Source: Luteibacter sp. OK325 (lineage in GTDB: Bacteria > Pseudomonadota > Gammaproteobacteria > Xanthomonadales > Rhodanobacteraceae). Taken from it: a stretch of 64,000 nucleotides of DNA. The position numbers and the translations under genes were made by a program. Positions 25,212 through 34,281 of the stretch are shown in pieces. The stretch spans positions 372,001 to 436,000 of the forward strand of contig NZ_QAOX01000001.1 in the NCBI RefSeq assembly GCF_003050935.1. The letters are read 5' to 3'. The notes under the pieces are model-generated. The model was not told the DNA's origin. It did not search any database and saw only the letters and a list, made by a program, of their open reading frames with translations. How positions within the stretch are numbered: the first letter of the stretch is position 1; every line of letters starts with the position of its first letter.

Positions 25212-25548
25212 AGCGACTCTCCGAGGCCGGGGGATGATCGGCCAGCAGTAGACGCGGGTTAGCAGCTAGGGTCCCCGCAAAGATGAATGAGAACAGGCAG
25301 ACCCGAAGTCTGCCTTCCCCTTATGTACGGCGTGAGACAAGGGGTCTGGCGCCGAGGGGGTGAAATTATGAGGCAAGATGGCGAAAATTTGAACAAGCCC
25401 GTCACCTTTCACGTGGAAGTGTGGATTTTGACGACCGGATGTCTGCAATAATCTGCCGGGGACATGGCGAGTCATCGACACCTGACGGAATTCCGTCGGC
25501 CAGCCGCTGAAGGGGACGCTATGCCAGTGAGACTCAACGGAATCTGCT
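25212..25548. other. Divergent intergenic region speD / clp
   Basis: 337 nt without a gene. It must carry both promoters. The only structure I see is an 8-bp stem (AGGCAGAC, loop ccgaa, GTCTGCCT) at 25295-25315, without a T-run, in the speD leader. The part from about 25365 to 25460 is clearly poorer in GC than its surroundings, as promoter regions often are. A tga stop at 25528 shows that clp cannot start further upstream. Confidence 0.6.
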
Positions 25549-26244
25549 GTGGCTCAACTTAAATATCTGTTGCAACAGGCATTCGAACGATCCCAGGCAC
25601 CGTTGGGCTTCGCGCCCGATCCGGCGTCGATGGGCCGTTTTCTGGATGCTTGCCACCGCCGCCGTTACCCGGGGAAAACCGCGATCATCCGACCGGGTGA
25701 TCCAGCCAACACGCTCTATTACGTGGTCGAAGGCTCGCTCGCCGTCTGCACGGAGGACGAGGAAGGCCGTGAGCTGATCCTGGCCTACATCAACCGTGGC
25801 CAGTTTATTGGCGAGATGGGCTTGTTCGTCGAACAGGCCCAGCGCGAGTCGCTCGTGCGTACCCGCACGCCCGTGGAAATGGCCGAGATCAGCTACGAGC
25901 GCCTGTTCCAGCTGCTCGAGGGCTCGCTCTCGGCCGAATGCCCCAAGCTGCTCTTCGCGATCGGCTCCCAGCTGACCCAGCGTTTGCTGCGAACCTCGCG
26001 ACAGGTCAGCCGCATGGCCTTCATGGATGTGACCAACCGTGTGTCGCGCACCCTCCTGGACCTGTGCCAGGAGCCGGACGCCATGACCCACCCGGACGGT
26101 ACGCAGATCCGCATATCGCGACAGGAAGTCAGCCGGATCGTCGGCTGTTCGCGGGAAATGGTCGGCCGCGTGCTCAAGCAGCTCGAGGAAGAGCGGATGA
26201 TCGACGTGGCCGGCAAGACGATCGTGGTACGCGGCACCCGCTGA
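25549..26244 (+). CDS. clp: CRP-like global regulator Clp
   Basis: A 231-aa CRP/FNR-family protein with cyclic-nucleotide-binding barrel (about 35-140, IIRPGDPANTLYYVVEGSLA, GQFIGEMGLFVEQ) and C-terminal winged HTH (IRISRQEVSRIVGCSREMVGRVLKQLEEE, ending KTIVVRGTR). It matches Clp of Xanthomonas, which binds c-di-GMP and controls virulence and extracellular enzymes. GTG is the only possible start because an in-frame stop lies 7 codons upstream. Divergent from speD, as in other Xanthomonadales. Confidence 0.95.
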   Translation: MAQLKYLLQQAFERSQAPLGFAPDPASMGRFLDACHRRRYPGKTAIIRPGDPANTLYYVVEGSLAVCTEDEEGRELILAYINRGQFIGEMGLFVEQAQRESLVRTRTPVEMAEISYERLFQLLEGSLSAECPKLLFAIGSQLTQRLLRTSRQVSRMAFMDVTNRVSRTLLDLCQEPDAMTHPDGTQIRISRQEVSRIVGCSREMVGRVLKQLEEERMIDVAGKTIVVRGTR

Positions 26245-26248
26245 GCCC

Positions 26249-27199
26249 TCAGGGGCCCTGGTAGATCATGTAGACATCCGCCCGCTCGTAATGCGAGCCC
26301 GGGCGGATGGCTGGCTGGCGCACGAAGCCGGCCCGCTCGTACATGCCCATCGCCCGCGCCAGCTTGCTGTTCGACTCCAGGAACAGGTGGGAGCCACCGC
26401 GCTGGCGGTATTCACCGATCGCCGCGTCGAGCAGCTTGCGACCGGCACCGAGCCCGCGATAGTTCTCGTCCACGCCCATCTTGGACAACTCGTAAACACC
26501 CTCCCCTTCGCTGAGCAGGGCGCAGGTGCCGACCACCTCGCCGGCATACAGCGCGAAGAAGATCGCCCCGCCCTTCGCGATCACCAGGCCCTCGGGATCG
26601 GCGAACAGCGTCCGATCCAGATCCTCGACGTGGAAATAGCGCTCCAGCCACGCCTGGTTGAGGCGACGGAAGTGCTCGCGCAAGGCCGGTTCGAACGGAA
26701 CCACCTCGACCTGCTCCTGCGATAGCGCGGCCCGCTGGACAAGGATCGCGTCGACCAGGGGCCGTTCGCCGAGCGCCTGCTCGCAACCATCGATGGCATC
26801 CAGCAGGGCCAGGCCGCGAGGACCCATGGACTCGGCCATACCCCGCCGGATCGCCAGCCACACCGGTCCAAGCGCACCCAGCGCTCGCTCGCCCGCATCG
26901 GTCAGCGCCAGCACACTGCGCCGACCGTCCTGCGGGTCGCGCTGTCGTACCACCATGCCTGCCTCGACCAACCGGTCGGCGAGCTGACTCACGGCGGAGT
27001 GCGTCTGTCCGATCGCGGTGGCCATGTCCGTCACCGTGGTCGGGCCGACATCGCGCAGGAAGCGAAGCACAGGAAACCAGCGCGACTCGATGTCCGCGCC
27101 GCAGGCCCGATAGACCTCGTCGACGGCCTGGTAGAAGTGATCGCTCAGCGCCTTGAGGCGACTGCCGAGGGCGAGCTCACGCAGGGAAGACAGGTACAT
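26249..27199 (-). CDS. MarR-type HTH / GNAT acetyltransferase fusion
   Basis: A 316-aa two-domain protein. Residues 1-150 are a MarR winged helix (GPTTVTDMATAIGQTHSAVSQL, LVEAGMVVRQRDPQDGRRSV). Residues 160-316 are a GNAT acetyltransferase with acetyl-CoA loop VDENYRGLGAGRKLLD (Q/R-x2-G-x-G/A) and a late YERAGFVRQ. This fusion is a known architecture of unknown substrate. It follows the HAD phosphatase gene by 73 nt on the same strand and may be part of that transcript. Convergent with clp, 4 nt apart. Confidence 0.9.
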   Translation of the reverse strand: MYLSSLRELALGSRLKALSDHFYQAVDEVYRACGADIESRWFPVLRFLRDVGPTTVTDMATAIGQTHSAVSQLADRLVEAGMVVRQRDPQDGRRSVLALTDAGERALGALGPVWLAIRRGMAESMGPRGLALLDAIDGCEQALGERPLVDAILVQRAALSQEQVEVVPFEPALREHFRRLNQAWLERYFHVEDLDRTLFADPEGLVIAKGGAIFFALYAGEVVGTCALLSEGEGVYELSKMGVDENYRGLGAGRKLLDAAIGEYRQRGGSHLFLESNSKLARAMGMYERAGFVRQPAIRPGSHYERADVYMIYQGP

Positions 27200-27272
27200 C
27201 GTTAATCCGGGGACGGGGACGGATAGCGAGGCTAGCGGCGGCAGGAGGGCCCACGCAAGCGGCGGCGCGGCA

Positions 27273-27980
27273 CTAGTACCAGTACAGCACTTCGAGCTTG
27301 TCGCCGAGGACGCGTCCGGCCTTCTTCCCGACCTTAACGCTCGGGTTGATCAGCTTCGCCTCGTCGGCGGCGCGCAACATGGGCAGATCGGACAGGGAGT
27401 CGCTGTAGGCCACGGCCCAGGGTCTGGCGATACCGGCACGGTCGAGCGTGGTGACCTTTACGCCGTCCACGTTGTGCCGGGTGAAATGCACGCCGAAAAG
27501 GCCACCCCGGGTCTGCGAAGCGATCAGCTCGTAGCCCGTGAGGCTCACCTCGTCGAGGATCGCCTCGACCATGGTGAGGTCGTTACCACTGATGATGATC
27601 ACCCGGTCGCCGGCATCCACGTGACGACGCAGGGTGGCCACGGCATCGCGCAGAAACACCCCGGGCCGCCGCGCATACGTGCGCGCATACGCCGCCACCT
27701 GGCGCCGATAGGTCGCTTCGCGACGACCGAACGTCACCACGCGGAGGAAAACGCGCCCAAGCAGCCGATTGCCGGCGACCGTGCCGATCAGCAACGGGAT
27801 GAACGGCAACAGGGGGAGCGCCAGCAGCACACGCCAGCGGCCGACGCCGGAAAGACGCTCACGGAAAAACAGTTCGAGTGTCTGGTGACGGACAATGACA
27901 CCGTCGAAGTCGAACAAGACGACGCGTCGTGCGTCACCGGCAGTGTCATCGACGACTGCCGTTTCGATCCCCTGATTCAT
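27273..27980 (-). CDS. HAD-superfamily phosphatase (HAD-IB-like)
   Basis: A 235-aa HAD hydrolase. Motif I VVLFDFDGVIV (nucleophile and acid Asp), motif II VIIISGNDLTMVE, motif III Lys in GVKVTTLDRAG, and motif IV YSDSLSDLPML. A hydrophobic stretch LLALPLLPFIPLLIGTVAG in the cap may contact the membrane. The substrate is not evident. It starts 7 nt after trpC, so it is co-transcribed with the tryptophan genes. Start MNQGIETAV; the frame upstream overlaps trpC. Confidence 0.87.
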   Translation of the reverse strand: MNQGIETAVVDDTAGDARRVVLFDFDGVIVRHQTLELFFRERLSGVGRWRVLLALPLLPFIPLLIGTVAGNRLLGRVFLRVVTFGRREATYRRQVAAYARTYARRPGVFLRDAVATLRRHVDAGDRVIIISGNDLTMVEAILDEVSLTGYELIASQTRGGLFGVHFTRHNVDGVKVTTLDRAGIARPWAVAYSDSLSDLPMLRAADEAKLINPSVKVGKKAGRVLGDKLEVLYWY

Positions 27981-27987
27981 TCGGTTT

Positions 27988-28833
27988 CTAGTGCTTGTGC
28001 GGATGGCTGTGCGGGGGCGTGCCGAACAGCTTGCGCAGCTCGGCGCCAGGATCGGCGGCACGCATGAACGCCTCGCCGACGAGGAAGCAGTCGATGCCCT
28101 TGTCGCGCAGAACCTTCACGTCTTCGGGGGTGTGGATGCCGGATTCGGCCACGAGGGTGCCGTCGCCGACGCGATCCTTCAGGCGCAGAGACGTACCGAG
28201 CGAGGTTTCGAAGGTGCGCAGGTTGCGATTGTTCGCGCCGATCAGCGGCACCGGAAGGTCCAGTGCGATTTCCAGCTCGTCTTCATTGTGTACTTCGACG
28301 AGCACGTCGAGATCGAGCTCCGCCGCCAGCATGGAGAGTTCCAGCAGCGCCTTGTCGTCATAGATGACGTCGCCACCTTCCTTGCTGGCAAAGGCCGCCA
28401 CGATCAGCAGGATGCAGTCGGCACCGATCACACGGGCCTCGTACACCTGGTATTCGTCGACGATGAAATCCTTGCGCAGGATCGGCAGTGAACAGGCCTC
28501 GCGCGCCTCGCGCACGTAGTCTTCATGGCCCTGGAAGAAGTCGGCATCGGTCAGCACGGAGAGGCATGTCGCGCCGCCCCGCTCGTAGCTGCGCGCGATC
28601 TCAGCCGGATTGAAGTCGGCACGGATCAGGCCCTTGCTGGGGCTGGCCTTCTTGATCTCGGCGATGACCGCCGGGTTGCCGTCATGCAGCTTGGCGTCGA
28701 TCGCCGCGACGAAGCCCCGCGTGGCTTCCAGGTCCGCCACGCGAGCAGCAAGGTCGTCCAACGACACCTTGCGCTTACGCTCGGCAACTTCTTCTGCCTT
28801 GCGGTGGAGGATGCGATGGAGAATGTCGGGCAT
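27988..28833 (-). CDS. trpC: Indole-3-glycerol phosphate synthase
   Basis: A 281-aa TrpC, monofunctional. Catalytic residues are in IAEIKKASPSKGLI (Glu, Lys), ILRKDFIVDEYQ (Lys), VEVHNEDELE (Glu), IGANNRNLRTF (Asn) and LVAESGIHTPED (Glu, Ser). It converts CdRP to indole-3-glycerol phosphate. The C-terminus ends in a His-rich tail (PHSHPHKH). Third gene of trpG-trpD-trpC, 46 nt after trpD. Confidence 0.97.
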   Translation of the reverse strand: MPDILHRILHRKAEEVAERKRKVSLDDLAARVADLEATRGFVAAIDAKLHDGNPAVIAEIKKASPSKGLIRADFNPAEIARSYERGGATCLSVLTDADFFQGHEDYVREAREACSLPILRKDFIVDEYQVYEARVIGADCILLIVAAFASKEGGDVIYDDKALLELSMLAAELDLDVLVEVHNEDELEIALDLPVPLIGANNRNLRTFETSLGTSLRLKDRVGDGTLVAESGIHTPEDVKVLRDKGIDCFLVGEAFMRAADPGAELRKLFGTPPHSHPHKH

Positions 28834-28879
28834 CGAAGCGCTTCCTAGGGTAAGGACGGGGTGGGGAGCCCCGACGATA

Positions 28880-29911
28880 TCAGGCGCCGAGCCGCTGCGT
28901 AGCGGCCACGAACGCGTTCATTTTTACACGAGCGGCGCCACTTGCGATGGTTGACCGCGCCAGATCGATGCCTGCCTGGATGGAAGGCGCTACATCGGCG
29001 GCATAAAGTGCCGCGCCCGCATTCAGGCAGACGATGTCGTGCGGCACACCCGGGACACCGGAAATCGCGTCCAGAAGCATGGCTTTCGACTCATTCGCGT
29101 CTTCCACGCGAAGGTTGCGGCTGGAGGCCATGGAAAGTCCGAAATCCTCAGGCTCCACCTCATATTCACGCACGATGCCGTCGCGCAGTTCGCCCACCAG
29201 GGTGGCAGCACCCAGCGAAATCTCGTCCATGCCGTCACGTCCCCACACGACCAGGGCGTGTTTGGCCCCCAGCGCCTGCAGGGCGCGCACCTGGATGCCG
29301 ACGAGATCGGGATGGAACACGCCCATGAGGATGTTCGGCGCGCCGGCCGGATTGGTCAGCGGGCCGAGGATATTGAAAAGGGTACGCACACCCATTTCCT
29401 TGCGCACCGGTGCGACAACCTTCATGGCCGGGTGATGGTTGGGGGCGAACATGAAGCCGATGTCGGTTTCGTCCATGCACACGGCCACCTGGGCCGGCAG
29501 CAGGTCGATACGCGCACCGAGTGCTTCCAGCACGTCCGCGCTGCCCGACTTCGACGACACGCTGCGCCCGCCGTGCTTGGCGACGCGGGCGCCCGCGGCC
29601 GCGGCGACGAACATCGACGCCGTGGAGATATTGAACGAAGACGCGCCATCACCACCGGTACCCACGATATCGATGAAGTGGGGATGCGGACCGGCATCCA
29701 CCCTGGCGGAAAGATCGCGCATGACACGCGCGGCGCCGGTGATCTCGCCGACGGTTTCCTTCTTTACGCGCAGGCCGGTGAGGATCGCCGCCGTCATCAG
29801 CGGGCTCACATCGCCACGCATGATCTGGTGCATCAGCTCGATCATCTCGTCGTGGAAGATCTCGCGGTGCTCGATCGTGCGCTGCAGCGCCTCGGAGGGA
29901 GTCATCGGCAT
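28880..29911 (-). CDS. trpD: Anthranilate phosphoribosyltransferase
   Basis: A 343-aa TrpD. The PRPP-binding signature [22 protein letters not shown] is complete, as are [21 protein letters not shown] and [12 protein letters not shown]. It joins anthranilate to PRPP. Start at either of the two closely placed Mets (29911 or 29905). It follows trpG by 17 nt. Confidence 0.97.
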   Translation of the reverse strand: MPMTPSEALQRTIEHREIFHDEMIELMHQIMRGDVSPLMTAAILTGLRVKKETVGEITGAARVMRDLSARVDAGPHPHFIDIVGTGGDGASSFNISTASMFVAAAAGARVAKHGGRSVSSKSGSADVLEALGARIDLLPAQVAVCMDETDIGFMFAPNHHPAMKVVAPVRKEMGVRTLFNILGPLTNPAGAPNILMGVFHPDLVGIQVRALQALGAKHALVVWGRDGMDEISLGAATLVGELRDGIVREYEVEPEDFGLSMASSRNLRVEDANESKAMLLDAISGVPGVPHDIVCLNAGAALYAADVAPSIQAGIDLARSTIASGAARVKMNAFVAATQRLGA

Positions 29912-29928
29912 GGAGCGGGGATCCTTTC

Positions 29929-30537
29929 TTACGCGGCGAGCGGCAACGGCATGCCGAGGAAGTTACGCAGCAGGTCATGACCGTGCTGGGTCAGGATCGA
30001 TTCCGGATGGAACTGCACGCCTTCGATATCCAGGGTGCGATGGCGCAGACCCATGATCTCGTCGAGCGAGCCGTCTTCGCGTTCCGTCCAGGCGGTGACT
30101 TCGAGACAGTCCGGCACCGAGTGCTTCTCCACCACCAGCGAGTGGTAGCGCGTGGCTTCGAACGGGTTCGGCAGGCCGGCAAATACGCCCTGCCCGCGAT
30201 GCTTCACCGGGGAGGTCTTCCCGTGCATGATCTCGCGCGCCCGGATCACGTTGCCGCCGAACACCTGGCCGATGGCCTGGTGCCCGAGGCAGACGCCGAA
30301 GATCGGCAGCTCGCCCGCCATCTCGCGGAGGATGTCGATGGACACACCCGAATCGTCCGGCGTGCCCGGTCCCGGCGAAATCATGATGCGTGAAGGTGCC
30401 ATGGCGCGGATATCCGCGACGGTGAGGGCGTCGTTACGCACCACCTTGACCTCCTGACCCAGCTCGCCCAGGTACTGGACGAGGTTGAAGGTGAAGCTGT
30501 CGTAGTTGTCGATCATCAGAAGCAAGGTGATACCCAT
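29929..30537 (-). CDS. trpG: Anthranilate synthase component II (glutamine amidotransferase)
   Basis: A 202-aa class I glutamine amidotransferase: [18 protein letters not shown] at the start, nucleophile in [12 protein letters not shown], and His-Glu in GVQFHPESI. It supplies ammonia to TrpE, which is not in the window; it may equally serve PabB. The start [13 protein letters not shown] is chosen over the frame to 30570; 30516 (MIDNYDSF) is an alternative. Head of the trpGDC-HAD operon. Confidence 0.93.
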   Translation of the reverse strand: MGITLLLMIDNYDSFTFNLVQYLGELGQEVKVVRNDALTVADIRAMAPSRIMISPGPGTPDDSGVSIDILREMAGELPIFGVCLGHQAIGQVFGGNVIRAREIMHGKTSPVKHRGQGVFAGLPNPFEATRYHSLVVEKHSVPDCLEVTAWTEREDGSLDEIMGLRHRTLDIEGVQFHPESILTQHGHDLLRNFLGMPLPLAA

Positions 30538-30612
30538 GCTTTGGAATAGGGGGAGACCGCCATTATCCACGAAGCCGGGTGGGGCGGCACAGGACAGGCG
30601 CCTGCTTCAGCC

Positions 30613-31095
30613 TTATCCCTCAGGGCGGTCGTTTACGCGGTGCGGCCCCTTCCAGCCTGTGGCGCTCTCGGAAACGAGGGCATCCCAGTCCGTCGGTGGG
30701 TTACCCCGACCCAGCATCTTCGTAAAAACTGCGTACGCATCCGACCGAGATCCGGAAGATCGCAAGGTTCCCTCATCATTGACCCACGCGTAGACGATGA
30801 CCCGGGAGCGCGAATCGAAGCGGAAGAACACGCGGAACCTTCGTCCAAGCTTCGCCCGACGCCAGTGGCGATGTGCCGTGCCAAGCGTGTTTCCCTGGCG
30901 GTACTCCTCTCGAGACGGATCGCCTGGAACCGCATGCAGAAGAAGGTGACTCAGTGCGCGAAAGAGCCGCACGTTCGCATTACCCTCGAACCCCGCTGGA
31001 TCCTGTCGCTCCGCTCTCAGGGCCGCGGAATGAAGCCGCGAAAGCTGCTCGACGATGCACTCGTGGAACAGCAACGTCCAGCCATCGACCTGCAT
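30613..31095 (-). CDS. yhaV: YhaV-type toxin (ribosome-dependent RNase)
   Basis: A 160-aa RelE-superfamily toxin of the YhaV type: the family segments DGWTLLFHECIVEQLSRL, HWRRAKLGRRFRVFFRFDS, VIVYAWVNDEGTLR and DAYAVFTKML are all present. YhaV cleaves mRNA on the ribosome. The start ATG shares its A with the stop TGA of the antitoxin gene, so translation is coupled. Confidence 0.92.
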   Translation of the reverse strand: MQVDGWTLLFHECIVEQLSRLHSAALRAERQDPAGFEGNANVRLFRALSHLLLHAVPGDPSREEYRQGNTLGTAHRHWRRAKLGRRFRVFFRFDSRSRVIVYAWVNDEGTLRSSGSRSDAYAVFTKMLGRGNPPTDWDALVSESATGWKGPHRVNDRPEG

Positions 31096-31412
31096 CAGAG
31101 CTCCACGTCGCCTTCAAATTCATCAGGGATATCCGCAACGCGTCCTGCGCTTTCGAGCATGGCGCGAGCGAGATCATCCGGAAGGCTACCGACGTGGCGT
31201 CCGTGACGTATGTCGGCCTCCAACACATCGAGGAAGGAGCCGATGGCAGGGTCATCGTGAGCCAATGCCGCAGAAGTGACGATGACTTCGCCGTCGCGAA
31301 CTTCGAACACCACTCTCCCACCCGTTTCGACGCCCAGGATCTGGCGCACCGCCTTGGGCAAGGTGATCTGCCCCTTGGACGTGAGGGTGGCGATTTCCTG
31401 GATGCTCGGCAT
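31095..31412 (-). CDS. prlF: PrlF-type antitoxin (AbrB/SpoVT fold)
   Basis: A 105-aa antitoxin: N-terminal swapped-hairpin DNA-binding domain (IATLTSKGQITLPKAVRQIL, GGRVVFEVRDGEVIV) and a C-terminal toxin-binding part. It should neutralise YhaV and repress its own operon. Start at MPSIQEIATL with GAGGAG upstream; the open frame to 31547 runs through the operator. A perfect palindrome lies 30 nt upstream. Confidence 0.92.
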   Translation of the reverse strand: MPSIQEIATLTSKGQITLPKAVRQILGVETGGRVVFEVRDGEVIVTSAALAHDDPAIGSFLDVLEADIRHGRHVGSLPDDLARAMLESAGRVADIPDEFEGDVEL

Positions 31413-31441
31413 GACCACTCTCCTCGGTACGGATACCCAAA

Positions 31442-31459
31442 GTAAGGAATATTCCTTAC
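31442..31459. promoter_or_regulatory. Palindromic operator of the prlF-yhaV operon
   Basis: Perfect 18-bp inverted repeat GTAAGGAATATTCCTTAC, 30 nt upstream of the prlF start and between prlF and the divergent plus-strand gene at 31518. Autoregulatory binding by PrlF or the PrlF-YhaV complex is inferred. Confidence 0.8.
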
Positions 31460-31517
31460 AATTGCAAGCGGACGGTATTTCACGCCACGCTCTCTGGCGC
31501 TTCCCAAGGATGCCCTC

Positions 31518-32234
31518 ATGCGCAACCTCGACTTCAGCTCCTGGCAAGGCCTCCTTTCCACCCTCTTCGGATTGGCGGTCATCACCCTCATCGGCGTAGG
31601 CATTCGGCTGCTCGCCATGCAGACGATCCAGCAGCGGCGCGAGCGGGAGAACCGGCAGATCAACGAGCGACTGCGCACATTGATTGCGGCTTACAAGACG
31701 CTCGGCGGCTCCTTCACTGGCAACCTGTCAGTCGATCCCACGCATCTGCGAGACCTGCACCGAATGGACACTGGGCAGACTGCCGTCGATGTCGCAGCGT
31801 CATCAGGCAACGAACGAGCGCGGCGCGTGCGTGACGCGGTAGAGGCCGCGCTGTCGGACATCATCCTGCTGGGCACTGAGAAGCAGGTGGAGTTGGCGGC
31901 AAGGGCCGCGACCGAGCTGGCCGAAGGCAGGCCCACGCATACCGCCGAGCTCGTGGTCGCGCTACGCGACTTCATTCGTAGCGTGCTGGACCTCGACGCG
32001 ATCCCGGCAAGCGTGGCGATTCCCAAGCAGGGCCCGACCCGCCCCTCCAGTGGTTCAGGCGGAAAGTCGCGCGCCGAAGGTGGCAAGGGCGATGGCCGTG
32101 AGGGTGGTGGCGGAAAGGCCGGCGGTGGAGGCGGCATGGGCGGCGGAGGCATGGGCGCCGGCATGGCCGGCGGCGCTGCAGCCGGCGCGGGCGTCGGCCT
32201 CACGGCCGATGACGAGCACGGTCACCACACCTAG
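31518..32234 (+). CDS. Membrane-anchored protein with glycine-rich tail
   Basis: A 238-aa protein: one N-terminal membrane segment (LLSTLFGLAVITLIGVGIRLL), a helical cytosolic domain (LRTLIAAYKTLGGSFTGNLS, VRDAVEAALSDIILLGTEKQ, VVALRDFIRSVLDLD), and a low-complexity tail of Gly, Met and Ala (from about residue 170) ending in a His-containing EHGHHT. I do not recognise a named family for the domain. AAGGA precedes the ATG. Divergent from prlF-yhaV. Confidence 0.75.
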   Translation: MRNLDFSSWQGLLSTLFGLAVITLIGVGIRLLAMQTIQQRRERENRQINERLRTLIAAYKTLGGSFTGNLSVDPTHLRDLHRMDTGQTAVDVAASSGNERARRVRDAVEAALSDIILLGTEKQVELAARAATELAEGRPTHTAELVVALRDFIRSVLDLDAIPASVAIPKQGPTRPSSGSGGKSRAEGGKGDGREGGGGKAGGGGGMGGGGMGAGMAGGAAAGAGVGLTADDEHGHHT

Positions 32235-32248
32235 GAACGACACCCCGT

Positions 32249-32289
32249 CGCCCTGTCGAGACGGGCTCAGCGCCAATCTCGACAGGGCG
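32249..32289. terminator. Long inverted repeat between convergent genes
   Basis: A perfect 13-bp stem (CGCCCTGTCGAGA at 32249-32261 with TCTCGACAGGGCG at 32277-32289), 15-nt loop, located between the stop of the Gly-tail gene and the stop of the hydrolase gene. No T-run, so termination is inferred from position. Confidence 0.6.
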
Positions 32290-32306
32290 GCGGAGGAAGG
32301 CTGGTC

Positions 32307-32858
32307 TCAGCCGATGGCCTTGAGCAACTCGGCCGTGGTCGTCGTCTCAGCCAGACGCGGGAAGATCGTGTTGACGCTGTTGTCGTGGGCGCTAGCGACC
32401 ATGTCCGTCATCGCGTCAGGCACGATCACGACGTTATACCCAAGCTCACTGGCGAAGCGCGCCGTGGATTCGACACCAATGCTGGTGGCGATACCGACGA
32501 TCACCACCTGCTCGATGCCCTTGCCGCGCAGCCAGCTGTCGAGATCCGTCCCGTGGAAGGCACCCCAGCGCTTCTTCTCGATGATGTGATCGGACGGCGC
32601 CCGCTCGATCTCGGGAATGAATTCCGCGAAGGACGGGTCAGACGGGAAGGCGCGCGCGCCCGCATCCGTGCGGCCCGGCGCGGCACCCGTGACATGAACG
32701 AGCACGACCGGGCGACCCGATGCGCGGAACGCGCGGGCGAGTGAAGCGGAACGCGCGACGATATCCGCGGCGTTGTGCGCGGTCGGCAGCGCAACGATAC
32801 CCTTCTGAAGGTCGACAACGATCAGGGCGGCATTGGCGTCGAGTTGGCTAAGCGGCAT
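32307..32858 (-). CDS. Isochorismatase-like hydrolase lacking the catalytic Cys
   Basis: A 183-aa cysteine-hydrolase-fold protein. The Asp (ALIVVDLQKGIV) and Lys (HIIEKKRWGAF) of the triad are present, but the segment that normally carries the nucleophile reads GIATSIGVESTAR, with Gly where Cys is expected. Either it belongs to a non-hydrolytic subfamily or uses another chemistry. It lies 10 nt downstream of the MFS gene in a MarR-MFS-hydrolase operon, which suggests a role with a small aromatic or amide compound. Confidence 0.83.
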   Translation of the reverse strand: MPLSQLDANAALIVVDLQKGIVALPTAHNAADIVARSASLARAFRASGRPVVLVHVTGAAPGRTDAGARAFPSDPSFAEFIPEIERAPSDHIIEKKRWGAFHGTDLDSWLRGKGIEQVVIVGIATSIGVESTARFASELGYNVVIVPDAMTDMVASAHDNSVNTIFPRLAETTTTAELLKAIG

Positions 32859-32868
32859 GGAGAATTCC

Positions 32869-34281
32869 TCAGGGACGTGGGTGGGAAGAAGGGATCGCGA
32901 CCGGCAAGGTGCGATCGAAAACAGTGGCGATAAGCAGGAAGGCGCAGGCACAGCCCATGACGATGGCGAGGGTGTGCAGGCCGTGGTCAGTCGCGTGGTG
33001 GCCGTACGCCATGCCGAGCAGACTCGTCGCCGCGATCGCACCGATGTAGCTCGCCGTGCGTTGCAGCCCTGAAGCCGCGCCTAGCTGCTCCGCCGGCGCC
33101 TGCATGTAGACGGCAGCCTGCGTCGCGGTGGACATCAAACCTTGCGGAAGGCCGAACAAAGTGACCGCGGCCGCCATGATCCAAAGCGGCGAACTTGCGT
33201 GCAGGAAGAACAATGCGACGCAACCAGCAAGCGCCGCAGCGAAGCCGAGCAGGAAGGGGCCGCGCAAACCCTGCGTGCGCGCTCCCGCCAGCGAAGCCAC
33301 GCCGGCAACGATCGACATCGGTAGCGTGGCGAGCCCGGCTTCCGCCGCTGAATAGCCGCCCGCACCTTCCACCCATTGCGCGAAACCGTAGAAAACACAG
33401 TAGATAACGGTGAAGATCGCCGCCGCACGCAGATAAGTCACGGTGAGCGGCACGTGCCGCGCTAACATCCGCAGGTCGATGAATGGCTCGCGGCGACGCA
33501 GCGAATGCCACGTCAATGCACCACCCAGCGCAGCGGCAACAGGCAGCGCCAGCCAGCGCGGATGCTCCATGTCCATCAGGAACACCATCGTCGCCAGCAG
33601 CACCCCCGCGAAAAGAGCGATGCCGGCGACATCCAGCTCGGCGAACAACGAACGGCGCGCATGGTCGCGCGGAGGATCAGCCGGAACCCAGGCAAGCACG
33701 GTGACCAGCGTAAACAGTGCAAGCGGAATATTCACCGTGAAAATCGCGTGCCAACCGAATGCCCCGGTCAGCAAGCCGCCAAGCAAAGGGCCAATAGCGG
33801 TGGTCGCAATGCCTGTCAACGAAAGCACACCCATCGCAACGCGCGGTGGCGCGGCGCCGGTGAGGTCTGCGCGTTCTCGAAACAGACGCATCGCCGAGGG
33901 ATAGGCCCCCGAGGTGCCTACGCCGAGTAACACGCGTACGGCGACCAACCAGTTGAGCGAAGGCGCCCAACGACCTGCTACGCCAGCGACCATCACCAGC
34001 AACAGCGACACCAGATACACGCGGCGCGCACCGAGCAGATCCGCCAGACGTCCCATGGTCGGTTGCGCCACCGCACTGGTGAGGTACAGCCCGGCGATCA
34101 GCCAACCCGTCTCGGCTACCGTGGCGTGGAAGTCGTTGGCGATCGGCAGCAGCGCCGTCGCGATCATGGTCGAGTTGACGGGGTTCAGGCACGAGCCCAT
34201 CGCCAGCGGCAACACGAAGCGCCATCCGAAGGGGTGGTCGATGGACGCGGCCGACGCAGTACGGTCGGCGAGGGATCTCAC
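32869..34281 (-). CDS. DHA2-type MFS drug exporter
   Basis: A 470-aa major facilitator with about 14 membrane segments. Motif A GRLADLLGARRVYLV and motif C-like GIATTAIGPLLGGLL are visible. A GTG start at 34281 overlaps the marR stop by 4 nt (GTGA) and leads into PFGWRFVLPLAMGSCLNPVN, the usual beginning; the frame further upstream is antisense-like and inside marR. Regulation by the adjacent MarR protein is very likely. Confidence 0.88.
   Translation of the reverse strand: MRSLADRTASAASIDHPFGWRFVLPLAMGSCLNPVNSTMIATALLPIANDFHATVAETGWLIAGLYLTSAVAQPTMGRLADLLGARRVYLVSLLLVMVAGVAGRWAPSLNWLVAVRVLLGVGTSGAYPSAMRLFRERADLTGAAPPRVAMGVLSLTGIATTAIGPLLGGLLTGAFGWHAIFTVNIPLALFTLVTVLAWVPADPPRDHARRSLFAELDVAGIALFAGVLLATMVFLMDMEHPRWLALPVAAALGGALTWHSLRRREPFIDLRMLARHVPLTVTYLRAAAIFTVIYCVFYGFAQWVEGAGGYSAAEAGLATLPMSIVAGVASLAGARTQGLRGPFLLGFAAALAGCVALFFLHASSPLWIMAAAVTLFGLPQGLMSTATQAAVYMQAPAEQLGAASGLQRTASYIGAIAATSLLGMAYGHHATDHGLHTLAIVMGCACAFLLIATVFDRTLPVAIPSSHPRP

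Noticed and set aside
25295-25315. Hairpin in the speD leader as a riboswitch or terminator
   Set aside because: Only an 8-bp stem, no T-run and no known riboswitch signature.
29039-29980. Plus-strand 313-aa open frame
   Set aside because: Lies wholly antisense to trpD, which is certain.
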